Origin: Bacteroidota bacterium
GTDB lineage: Bacteria > Bacteroidota > Kryptoniia > Kryptoniales > JAKASW01
Length of the DNA stretch: 15,188 nucleotides
Direction: 5' to 3'
Assembly (NCBI GenBank): GCA_021796055.1
Contig: JAJYOS010000046.1
Coordinates: 1-15,188 of the forward strand
Part shown: in pieces, positions 7,690-15,188 of the stretch
Layout of the letters: the number at the start of each line of letters is the position of its first letter
How positions within the stretch are numbered: position 1 is the stretch's first letter
Notes under the pieces: generated by a model
The model's database searches: none
Told to the model about the DNA's origin: nothing
The model's input: only the letters and a program-made list of their open reading frames with translations
Made by a program: the position numbers and the translations under genes

Positions 7690-10191
7690 TCATTTCACCA
7701 GCACAAACTTCCTGGTGCTAGAGTTGCCGTTGGATATCAACCGGTAGAAATAGACTCCGCTTGCGAGACGGCTGCCGTCGAATTTCACCGAATACCTGCC
7801 GGGCTGCCTGACGCCGTCGACAAGAGAGGAGACCTCCTGCCCCAGGATATCGTAAACTTTCAGTGTAACAAAGCCCGGGACGGCGATACTGTAATCGATG
7901 CTGGTCGTCGGATTGAACGGGTTAGGATAATTTTGCGAGAGGGCGAATTTCAAAGGAACGGCTGTTTGTTCATTCACCGCGTCAAGTCCCGTTCCGGTGG
8001 CGAACTCCACTGTGGCAGAGTACGGACTCACGCCTGCGGTATCGGTCCCTGCTACATGCCAGTAGTATTTCCCGCCGGCTGCGAGCGGCACCGACAGCTT
8101 TATGACGGTATCGGCGAGCGAAGTATCGACCACAATGTTCGCTTTGACGAACGCCCCACTGCTGTCCAGATCCGATGCAGATGCCAGCTGCAGGTGAAAC
8201 ACCAAAGCATCGGGAGTATGATGCCACAGGAGCGTCGTAAGCCGAGGCTGGTGATCGACGCCGTCCGGTCCAATCGGTGATGGAACGGGGTGCGGGGAGG
8301 CCGTTCGAGAAGTGTAATAGACGCCTCCGCCGTTAGTTCCGGCGAACAGCTGGCCCGAAAAATTACTCGCGAATGCATTCACCATTCCAGTCACCAACCC
8401 ACCGTTGTATTCCGCCCAGGATTTTCCGCCGTCGGTAGAACGATATGCACCGTTCATCCAGGTACCTGCAAAGATGTAACCCGACGAATTGACATAAACG
8501 GATTTTATCATCTTGGTCGTGAGCCCACACTGCTCCCAGTTCGTTCCGTGATCTCTTGAAACATACACACCCGAATCCGTTGCCGCATAGATGTCGCCTG
8601 CGAAATCGGCCGTGAGGGAATTCACCTGGTAAAGCACTCCGAATCCGGCTTTCAATGACCAGCTTGCCCCGTCATCGGTCGAGAGCCACACGGACCCGCC
8701 GCCGGCTCCCGCATAAATCAGGCCGGACGAGTCAATGGCAAGGCACCCGATGTCGTTCCCGGTGACGCCCATTTGGTGCCACGAGGAGCCGTTGTCGGTC
8801 GACTTGTATACTCCGCCCAGATCGCTCCCTGCAAAGACCTCGCCAGACGGCGCGACCGCAAGCGAATAGACTATGTCAGATGTCGGAGCCGGCAGGGAGA
8901 CGGAGGCCCATGTAGTCCCGCCGTCAGTGGAAACATAAAAACCGCGCCCGTACGCACCGGCGTACACCACGCCGGAAGGCGTTACAAGAACGGAATTCAA
9001 ATAGTTGTTCATGGCATATAAAGGACCGACGCCCGCCCAGCTCTTCCCGATATCCGTGGAACGAAAGAGTCCGGAAGAGGCGGAGGCCGCAAAAACGTCT
9101 CCGGAAGGGGCGACCGCGACAGAAGTTATTTCGCTCGCACAGAGGCCGGAATCAACGCGTGCCCAGCTGGTACCGCTATCCGTCGAACGGAATATCCCGG
9201 ACGATGCCCCCGAGAATATATGTCCGGCTGGACTCACGATAATCGCGCCCACGTTCTCCTGTTCAAGTGCCGAGTCGCTCCTGACCCAGTTTTGTCCGTC
9301 GTCGGTCGATACGAATTGCCCCAACATGGTTCCCGCGAACACACGCCCTGAAGAATCCACAGCCAGCGAATTGACATAGGAATTCCCCGGTCCGGGATTC
9401 ATTTGAGTCCATGTCGAGTCGCTGTCTGAAGAGACATAAACGCCTGAGCCGTAGGTTCCGGCAAAAATGGTTCCACCAGGACCGAAGGCGAGACTTTTCA
9501 CGGTGATGTACTTCTGCAAAATCTGTGACCATGACGCGCCTCCGTCGGTGAGGGCGTAGATGCCGCCATTGCCGCCTGCAAATATTTCACCGGCGGAATC
9601 CACGGCGAGCGAGTAGACCCCGAAGTTCGTCAGCGATGTCTGAAACCAGCTGGTACCATGGTCTGTCGACTCGTACAGCCCGCCGGACAGTGTGCCGGCG
9701 AAAATATTATCTTGTTTGTCCACCAAAAACGATTGCACCAATTTGTAAGCAAGCGTCGAATCCACGGCACTCCAGGTCACACCGTCGTCTGTAGAACGAT
9801 AGAGTGCGAAATACGTGGACGCGAACAGTCGCCCGGAGGAGTCTGCGGCAAGCGCGCGCACCGACCCGTCGGCCAACCCTGTAGGGGTCCAGCTCATCCC
9901 ATCATCCGTGGAGAAATAGACGCCGCCGGATTGAGTCCCCGCAAACAGTTTTCCGTCCCGGCTCGCCGCCAGCGTCGTAATTGTTCCGCCATACGGCCCG
10001 CCCGCCCTCTTCCACACAATTGAGTCCGCCAATGCAACTTGCCTGTGAGTTGATCGCAGTATTTGAGATGACGAAAGCGGAAATCCGGGCGCGCGGCCCG
10101 GCTCAGTTAAGACACCTGCGGCAAAGACTGTGTTGTGGAGCAGCTGGAAAGAGAGAAGTCCGGCGACAAATAAAGAAATAACGTACTTCAT
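7690..10191 (-). CDS. Secreted Asp-box (BNR) beta-propeller protein with T9SS sorting domain
   Basis: This 833-residue protein is exported and probably anchored to, or released from, the cell surface. A Sec signal peptide (residues 1-25, MKYVISLFVAGLLSF... ending VFAAG) comes first. From about 60 to 640 run 14 repeats of about 41 residues with the pattern (I/V)FAG...VYxSTDxGxSW, the Asp-box motif. Thirteen have the full STDxGxxW core; the last (GGGVYYTSRTAS) is degenerate. Next is a fibronectin-III-like domain (about 645-735, with GKYYWHVAGTD). The tail (749-833) has NYPNPFNPTT, LKVYDILGQEV and LASGVYFYRL, the type A sorting signal of type IX secretion. AGAGG lies 6 bases before the ATG. No catalytic signature was recognised; a binding or scaffold role is likely. 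No terminator is visible behind it: integrase debris starts 21 bp after the stop. Confidence 0.9.
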   Translation of the reverse strand: MKYVISLFVAGLLSFQLLHNTVFAAGVLTEPGRAPGFPLSSSQILRSTHRQVALADSIVWKRAGGPYGGTITTLAASRDGKLFAGTQSGGVYFSTDDGMSWTPTGLADGSVRALAADSSGRLFASTYFALYRSTDDGVTWSAVDSTLAYKLVQSFLVDKQDNIFAGTLSGGLYESTDHGTSWFQTSLTNFGVYSLAVDSAGEIFAGGNGGIYALTDGGASWSQILQKYITVKSLAFGPGGTIFAGTYGSGVYVSSDSDSTWTQMNPGPGNSYVNSLAVDSSGRVFAGTMLGQFVSTDDGQNWVRSDSALEQENVGAIIVSPAGHIFSGASSGIFRSTDSGTSWARVDSGLCASEITSVAVAPSGDVFAASASSGLFRSTDIGKSWAGVGPLYAMNNYLNSVLVTPSGVVYAGAYGRGFYVSTDGGTTWASVSLPAPTSDIVYSLAVAPSGEVFAGSDLGGVYKSTDNGSSWHQMGVTGNDIGCLAIDSSGLIYAGAGGGSVWLSTDDGASWSLKAGFGVLYQVNSLTADFAGDIYAATDSGVYVSRDHGTNWEQCGLTTKMIKSVYVNSSGYIFAGTWMNGAYRSTDGGKSWAEYNGGLVTGMVNAFASNFSGQLFAGTNGGGVYYTSRTASPHPVPSPIGPDGVDHQPRLTTLLWHHTPDALVFHLQLASASDLDSSGAFVKANIVVDTSLADTVIKLSVPLAAGGKYYWHVAGTDTAGVSPYSATVEFATGTGLDAVNEQTAVPLKFALSQNYPNPFNPTTSIDYSIAVPGFVTLKVYDILGQEVSSLVDGVRQPGRYSVKFDGSRLASGVYFYRLISNGNSSTRKFVLVK

Positions 10192-10467
10192 TGAGAACCT
10201 CTGTTAGCTTCTGGCCAGATCGGTAATCGAACTCATCCCTGATAATACCTCTCCATGAATTCCGCTTGGAACAAACTCACTAATCCGTTCCGAGCAGCTC
10301 CATAGACACATATTCCTAAAACAATTCTGCGACAATATTAACAGGTAAGCGAAAGATAACCAACCGCAAATTGATACACTTACACGTCCATATGTTACAG
10401 AGAACCATCGAGGCCTAGTTTTCGGTATGGGATAGGTCCCTGCAAAGTCTGGAAGTCATCTGTAGGC

Positions 10468-10479
10468 CACTGGGACATC
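10468..10479 (-). repeat. 12-mer repeat GATGTCCCAGTG, copy 3 (inverted)
   Basis: The plus strand reads CACTGGGACATC, the exact reverse complement of the 12-mer at 5395-5406 and 5689-5700. It lies about 280 bp upstream of the propeller gene start and about 5 kb from copy 1. Confidence 0.7.
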
Positions 10480-10610
10480 TCAACTATCTGGCAAAAAAAT
10501 CTCACTTTCGTGGCAACTTACAAAAGGACGCCAGGCACAGGACATGACGCTCGCCTAACACATGGTTACGAGGCTGCGGTCCTCTTCCGGAAGCGGATCA
10601 TGAAGGACAA

Positions 10611-10654
10611 CAAAAAACAAAAGTCCGTCTCAACAATGATGTGCTGAGTCGGAC
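10611..10654 (-). terminator. Intrinsic terminator after the GH35-GH3 genes
   Basis: On the minus strand the arm GTCCGACTCAGC (10654-10643) and the arm GTTGAGACGGAC (10634-10623) form a 12-position stem with one A-A mismatch and one G-U pair. The loop has 8 bases. TTTTGTTTTTTG follows directly (10622-10611). This is a good rho-independent terminator, 166 bp after the GH3 stop. Confidence 0.75.
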
Positions 10655-10820
10655 TCACCTTGAGAATAACGATCTACTTATCCGGTGATCGCTGCCCAAG
10701 TCAAGCGATATTCATTTGCCACCTGACCATCTGAAGCGATCGTCTGCAAAACTTTTCGTCGCGATAGCGGACACCATCAACCTGATCGCAAGAGTCTTCA
10801 CGAAGCGCTCGAAAAGGCAA

Positions 10821-12893
10821 TCACTGTCTGTCGACACTCACGCTGCCGCTCAACACTATATCGCTGGAAGACGAACCGATCATTATTCTGTAGTCTCCGG
10901 GCAAAAGTGTCCATTCTCCACTACGCGAGTCCCAGCATCGAAATGAATTTGGATCTAGTTTCAGATGGACACGCTTGGACTGACCCGGCGCCAGGAACAC
11001 TTTTGAAAACGCTTTCAACTCCTTGGGTGGCTGCGGAATTCCTGTCGTTGACGGAAAACCTACGTAGACCTCCACCACTTCACCGCCTGACCTCTTTCCT
11101 GTGTTGGCGAGATCAAGAGATATTTCAATCGACGCGTCGCGCAAATCACGAACGGAAATTCGATCAGGGCTAACCTTCATATCGCGATATGCAAATGTCG
11201 TATATGAAAGTCCGTACCCGAATGGAAACAACGGCTTGATGTTATCCTCGTCGTAATGCCGGTATCCGACGAAGATACCTTCCTTGTAGCGTACAACGCC
11301 GTCGACTCCAGGGTATTCCTTCGGCGTATGGGCAGGCAAATCGGCCAGCCGTCTCGGAAAAGTCAGAGGGAGTTTTCCGGATGGATTCACCAAGCCAAAG
11401 AGCACCGCGGCCACTGCGACTCCGTCTTCCTCGCCGGGATACCAGGCCTCCAGAATTCCCCGCACCTTATCCACCCACGGCATGAGGACCGCTGAGCCTG
11501 TCTTGAGTACCACGATTGTGTTGGGATTAGCCGCGGCTACTCGTTCCACCAACTGATTCTGATTGCCTGAGAGGACGATGGAATGATCTCGGCCTTCTGT
11601 CTCGCTGTCGCCGACCATTACGACCGCAATGTCTGCGGATTTAGCAATCGCCACGGCCCTCGGAACACTCCTCCCGCTTGACACGATCACACTCACGCTT
11701 CTGCCGATGATTTTCCGAATCCCCGCGGCAGGTGATATAGTATACAACGGTATTACATGTGAACTTCCACCACCCCCCGTCATCGCCGCAGTAGCAAAGG
11801 GCCCTATCAGCGCGATGCTGTGTATATCTCTCGGATCAAGCGGCAGTACATTCCCATCATTCTTCAGCAGGACCATTCCCTCTTCCGCCAATCGGCAAGC
11901 TTCCATTCCATCCCGGTATTTTTGTATTGGTCTGATCTTCATGGCGCGTCTGAACAGCTCGAATCTCATCATGGTACGGTATCTACGAATAAGCTTGCCA
12001 TCGATGACGGATAGCGGCACTTTGCCGGACCGAACAGCTTCTTCGAGAGCGGCACCGAAATATTTTCCGGTAGGCATTTCCAGATCCATTCCTGCGAGCG
12101 CCGATCGGATTGTGCTGTGGACAGCGCCGAAATCCGAAGTAACGAAACCTTGAAAGCCCCACTCCTTTTTTAGTATATGATCCAATAACATCGCATTCTG
12201 CGAGCAGTAGATGCCGTTTACTTTTGGATAAGCCGCCATAACCGCGCCAACGTCACCCTCCCGCACGGACGCCCTGAATGCCGGGAAGTAAATTTCACGA
12301 AGGGCACGCTCGCCGACTATCTCATTTATTCTAAAGCGATCGGACTCTTGATTGTTGGCAACGAAATGTTTCACGTCGGCCATGATGCCGTTCAATTGGA
12401 TGCCGCGGATTTCCTTCACCGCTACCTGAGATACCAAAAAAGGGTCTTCACCAAATCCTTCGAAAGTCCGTCCGTTTTGTGGAACGCGGGCTATATTCAC
12501 GTCGGGTCCCTCTATCAGCCCGTAGCCAAGGTCTCTCGCTTCTCGCCCGATTATCCGCCCATACCGATATGCCAGATTCACGTCCCACGTCGCCGCGAGA
12601 GATATTGGGGCAGGCAACGCGGTGGCCGGTTTTTGAGGCATATCGTCCGCAGGGCCGACGCCTGCCGGGCCGTTGGCAATCCGTAATCCCGGGATGTGAA
12701 GCCGCTGGACGGGCAATACGTAACGCAAGTGCGTAGAATCCTGTATGCCGTGAAGTTCCTCGATCTTCTCACTCAGCGTCATCTGGCTTACCAATTTTTT
12801 CGCACCGGCAATTATCGTTTGTGCATGCGTTGCCTCAATCCTCCACAATAGGGACAGGCATAAACACGTTGATATCAAGGATCTAAAACTCAC
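10821..12893 (-). CDS. Secreted glycoside hydrolase family 3 (beta-glucosidase/xylosidase type)
   Basis: This 690-residue GH3 enzyme removes terminal beta-linked sugars, most often glucose or xylose, by a retaining mechanism. A hydrophobic signal segment (residues 5-17) ends near Ala-Gln at 24-25. The TIM-barrel domain includes the substrate-binding motif KHFVANNQE (175-183) and the nucleophile Asp254 in GFVTSDFGAVHS. The alpha/beta sandwich domain starts at about 340 (VLLKNDGNVLPL). It has GDSETEGRD (429-436), whose Glu433 is the likely acid/base, and then AWYPGEEDG and PLFPFGYGLSYTTF. A C-terminal fibronectin-III-like domain (about 585-690) completes the usual three-domain form. There is no T9SS tail, so a periplasmic location is likely. 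The GTG start at 12893 is fixed by a strong GAGGTGA site. It follows the GH35 gene by 172 bp on the same strand. The exact substrate cannot be read from sequence. Confidence 0.93.
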   Translation of the reverse strand: MSFRSLISTCLCLSLLWRIEATHAQTIIAGAKKLVSQMTLSEKIEELHGIQDSTHLRYVLPVQRLHIPGLRIANGPAGVGPADDMPQKPATALPAPISLAATWDVNLAYRYGRIIGREARDLGYGLIEGPDVNIARVPQNGRTFEGFGEDPFLVSQVAVKEIRGIQLNGIMADVKHFVANNQESDRFRINEIVGERALREIYFPAFRASVREGDVGAVMAAYPKVNGIYCSQNAMLLDHILKKEWGFQGFVTSDFGAVHSTIRSALAGMDLEMPTGKYFGAALEEAVRSGKVPLSVIDGKLIRRYRTMMRFELFRRAMKIRPIQKYRDGMEACRLAEEGMVLLKNDGNVLPLDPRDIHSIALIGPFATAAMTGGGGSSHVIPLYTISPAAGIRKIIGRSVSVIVSSGRSVPRAVAIAKSADIAVVMVGDSETEGRDHSIVLSGNQNQLVERVAAANPNTIVVLKTGSAVLMPWVDKVRGILEAWYPGEEDGVAVAAVLFGLVNPSGKLPLTFPRRLADLPAHTPKEYPGVDGVVRYKEGIFVGYRHYDEDNIKPLFPFGYGLSYTTFAYRDMKVSPDRISVRDLRDASIEISLDLANTGKRSGGEVVEVYVGFPSTTGIPQPPKELKAFSKVFLAPGQSKRVHLKLDPNSFRCWDSRSGEWTLLPGDYRIMIGSSSSDIVLSGSVSVDRQ

Positions 12894-12896
12894 ATA

Positions 12897-12903
12897 TCAC
12901 CTC
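12897..12903 (-). promoter_or_regulatory. Shine-Dalgarno site supporting the GTG start of the GH3 gene
   Basis: GAGGTGA lies on the minus strand with 6 bases between its GAGG core and GTG at 12893. It decides the start: the next in-frame ATG codons lie inside the mature protein, beyond the signal peptide. Confidence 0.65.
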
Positions 12904-13065
12904 ATTCTCTCGAATTTATCCGCGCAGGGCCGACGTTCCATCATGAGAGCGAAAGCTGGACACCTAACGATCTTAAAGAGCTTCGCGTGTTCCTGTTTTC
13001 CCAACGCGGATCTCACATCCGATGGGTTCTTCACCCGCCGATAAAAGATCTTATTTCCCTTTCTC

Positions 13066-15188
13066 CTATTGTGCTGCCATCTTGATTTCATGTTTCTGCA
13101 CAACGTATTCTTCGTATGGTGCGATGTATGCCTCTCTGATAACGGGTGACGATTTCCCATCTGACCCAGGCCGCACAACGAGCGTGATCGAATTCTTCCC
13201 ATTCATGTTAAGCCAGCCGTCGGGAAGGTAGAAATTCTCCTGCGGCCCACGCGAGGAGTATCTTCCAAGCAGCCTCCCGTTGATCCAGATCTGCGCGCCT
13301 CCAGTCGATACTAGGTGCAGCCTCCAGGGGATGACCCATCGCGGCTTAGATGGGAGCATGAAATCTCCCCTGTACCACGTTATGCCGTCATGCGATCGCA
13401 CCTCATTCCAGTTCTTGACCGCTTTCCAGCCTGAGTCGTTGAAGTGAGACTCTTCCCACCCGGCAAGAGCTCCGTCGAGTGAATGATGTATTCTCATTTC
13501 TACCTTCAACGGCACGGATCTTCCCCATTTTAGGACCACGGGTTTCCAGATTCCTCCTCCTCCGCCTTGGTTCTCGACGTAAACGCCGATCACGTTGTCT
13601 CCCGGCCTGGCGAGTCCTTCAAGCGGGATTGTGAAGGGCGTGTCGTAGCCCTTGTGGTTGACGGCGAGCTTTCCGTTGACGTACACGAGCGCGTTGTCGT
13701 CGACGGCACCGAACGTCAGCGAGGCGTGCTCGCTGAGCGCCTGATCGCTCATAGTAACATGCGACCTGAACCACCATCCCTGATCCGGCTGTATGAAAGA
13801 CTGGTTCCCGCTTCCGACCGTAACCGCGCTCCATCCCGCGTCATCATAGGAATCCGAAGCTTCCGTCGGGTTACTGCCCGGCACGGGTGAAGGTTGCGGC
13901 GCGTGTTTCCATCTGTCCAGACGTTCAATTCCCATCATGTCAGAGAAAGCAATCGACTTCAAACCTTTAAGTTGTTCTATGAAACCAAAGTTCGGCCAAC
14001 TCTGGTTTTCATATATGACCTCAATCGAGTGAGTCCCCGCCGGGATCTTCGTCGCCGAAATATTTTCTTTACCTGTACCGGTGAGTCCCGGAACTACCTT
14101 TCCGTCTATCAGCACGGAATGCCAATCTTCGAAATAAAAATCGGCCTTCAAGAAAGCGGCAGTTTCCGTCGAGAATTGCCCGGAGTAGACTGTGTAACCG
14201 CTCTCATAGTCGCCCTGCGTTTCGAGAGGTGCAAGCGTGTCTCCCAATGACTCAATCGGCTTCCACGCGGAAGCGGGCGGCGCTTCAGCGTCCGCCATCG
14301 CACGAACGTTTCGGATCGGAACGTTGGGCAACCTTAGCGCTGGAGTATTCAAAGAGAATGTGACTAGGGCCGGCCGTCCTTCGATGTTCGTCTTGACCCT
14401 CTTTCCATCCACTGAGACCGAGGTGACTTTGCCCGGCGCGAGAAGCGAAAATGAATCGGCTCCCGGCTTGGTTTGGATATTGATCGCAGTCGTCTTGCCG
14501 GCTGATCCTTTGTCGATAGTGAGGTAGGAATCGGAGACGAGCGCTACCGGTCCCGAAGGTGTCTCGAACACGCGGGATCTCGCGGCCCGTCCCTCGGTGG
14601 TCAGGAGGACATAGAGTCCGTCCCAGTTGAAGAGCTGGTCAGCGTCCCTTATTTCTTCCGTACACATGCTGGAGCCGGCGTAGATAGTCGCTTCGTCCCC
14701 CGGGTTACCGTATGCAATGATGAGAGGCTTGCCGTTATACTCCGATATGGCTGACACAGGGACGTTTGTGTAGAAGAGCGTCTCGCCGCCCGGGAGTGGA
14801 AGATCGACCGGAAGGGTGTACGCGGCTCTCGGCCGAAGCTTGACGCTCATCGTTACGGCAGAACTCATCGGGGGTTTGAAGCGCACCTTGGCTTCTACTG
14901 TCTTGTCGCTTTTGTTCCAGACATACAGAAATCCCGCGCGACCGTCTGAGCGGAGAACAGCTTCGACATCGGGTGTCTCACTTTCCGCGCCGCCATTGAC
15001 TTCGTGGGCGTCGATCAGATGGGAACCTTCAAGTTTTATGAAATCGCCGATAAGCTTCACCGCCCTGTACTTTGCCCAGAGGCCGCCCGGCTCCGAGATT
15101 GGCGCCGTGTAATCATAACTCGTTGTCTTGTCCTGCGAACCCCAGTAGCCGAAGTTTGTGCCGCCGTACAGCATGTAGTAGCTCTTTT
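13066..15188 (-). CDS. Glycoside hydrolase family 35 beta-galactosidase, large form (5' end outside the window)
   Basis: The visible 706 residues are the C-terminal part of a GH35 exo-beta-galactosidase; the frame runs off the window edge. It opens with YYMLYGGTNFGYWGSQDKTT, then SYDYTAPISEPGG, the conserved end of the GH35 TIM barrel. Both catalytic glutamates lie upstream, outside the window. A beta-rich domain follows (about 80-280), resembling the second domain of large LacA-type enzymes. Then come two galactose-binding-like jelly rolls, with WWFRSHVTM...VYVNGKLAVNHKG (about 470-560) and TWYRGDFMLPSK...IWINGRLLGRY (about 590-690). The complete protein would be about 1000 residues, longer than small bacterial GH35 enzymes. 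There is no T9SS tail. It is upstream of, and probably co-transcribed with, the GH3 gene. It probably removes terminal galactose from plant-type side chains; substrate is inferred. Confidence 0.92.
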   Translation of the reverse strand, partial: KSYYMLYGGTNFGYWGSQDKTTSYDYTAPISEPGGLWAKYRAVKLIGDFIKLEGSHLIDAHEVNGGAESETPDVEAVLRSDGRAGFLYVWNKSDKTVEAKVRFKPPMSSAVTMSVKLRPRAAYTLPVDLPLPGGETLFYTNVPVSAISEYNGKPLIIAYGNPGDEATIYAGSSMCTEEIRDADQLFNWDGLYVLLTTEGRAARSRVFETPSGPVALVSDSYLTIDKGSAGKTTAINIQTKPGADSFSLLAPGKVTSVSVDGKRVKTNIEGRPALVTFSLNTPALRLPNVPIRNVRAMADAEAPPASAWKPIESLGDTLAPLETQGDYESGYTVYSGQFSTETAAFLKADFYFEDWHSVLIDGKVVPGLTGTGKENISATKIPAGTHSIEVIYENQSWPNFGFIEQLKGLKSIAFSDMMGIERLDRWKHAPQPSPVPGSNPTEASDSYDDAGWSAVTVGSGNQSFIQPDQGWWFRSHVTMSDQALSEHASLTFGAVDDNALVYVNGKLAVNHKGYDTPFTIPLEGLARPGDNVIGVYVENQGGGGGIWKPVVLKWGRSVPLKVEMRIHHSLDGALAGWEESHFNDSGWKAVKNWNEVRSHDGITWYRGDFMLPSKPRWVIPWRLHLVSTGGAQIWINGRLLGRYSSRGPQENFYLPDGWLNMNGKNSITLVVRPGSDGKSSPVIREAYIAPYEEYVVQKHEIKMAAQ

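Larger units (their letters stand above)
10192..10820. other. Intergenic region between the propeller gene and the GH3 gene
   Basis: No gene is supported in these 629 bases. The region holds the ribosome-binding site of the propeller gene (AGAGG at 10198-10202), the inverted 12-mer at 10468-10479 and a minus-strand terminator at 10611-10654. The promoter of the propeller gene should lie here, but I could not pick -7/-33 boxes reliably. Confidence 0.6.

Noticed and set aside
7690..10191. Annotation of the propeller protein as a GH74 xyloglucanase
   Set aside because: The Asp-box repeats and neighbours fit loosely, but the same repeats are common in non-enzymatic secreted proteins of this phylum and I could not identify GH74 catalytic residues.
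12897..13202. A 101-codon minus-strand ORF between the GH35 and GH3 genes
   Set aside because: It overlaps the 3' end of GH35 in another frame and the GH3 leader, is basic and His-rich, and has no family resemblance.
1..15188. CRISPR arrays, tRNA or rRNA genes, defence systems
   Set aside because: No regularly spaced direct repeats with unique spacers, no tRNA cloverleaf and no rRNA or defence-protein sequence were seen. The only tandem array has an 8-bp period without spacers.

Overview
The window reads as a piece of a Bacteroidota/Ignavibacteriota-type (FCB group) chromosome, probably from a free-living or metagenome-derived bacterium. The main clue is the secreted protein at 7690-10191. 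It ends in a type IX secretion (T9SS) sorting domain with the NYPNPFNPTT signature seen mostly in Ignavibacteria, Kryptonia, Calditrichota and related groups. The glycan-degrading neighbours fit that placement but do not prove it. All intact genes lie on the minus strand.

Region 1 (about 1-5250) is an efflux operon, transcribed from right to left. It has a TetR-type regulator (4638-5249), an HlyD/EmrA-type periplasmic adaptor (3612-4622) and two tandem 14-helix DHA2-type drug:H+ antiporters (1997-3607 and 293-1924). The first three genes are 15 and 4 bp apart; the second pump follows after 72 bp. Past the second pump lie an 8-bp-period minisatellite (235-290) and a 29-codon ORF (11-100). That ORF looks like the start of a third copy of the pump, stopped by TAA just before the window edge. 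No TolC-type outer membrane channel is visible.

Region 2 (about 5260-7690) is a mobile-DNA scar. Some 800 bp carry no recognisable gene but several copies of a TGTCCCAG motif. Next comes the C-terminal part of an IS256-family transposase on the plus strand, whose DDE residues survive but whose frame has two in-frame stops. Its right end sits directly in a minus-strand DDE integrase fragment that lacks both ends. That fragment ends only 21 bp from the next gene.

Region 3 (7690-10191) is one large secreted protein. It has a signal peptide, 14 Asp-box (BNR) repeats that fit two seven-bladed beta-propellers, a fibronectin-III-like domain and the T9SS tail.

Region 4 (10611-15188) is a carbohydrate-degradation pair: a large GH35 beta-galactosidase, cut by the window edge, followed by a secreted GH3 beta-glucosidase-type enzyme. 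A good intrinsic terminator lies about 165 bp after the GH3 gene. The pair suggests stepwise removal of galactose and then glucose or xylose residues from plant-type oligosaccharides outside the cytoplasm. The propeller protein may help at the cell surface, but that is inference from position only.
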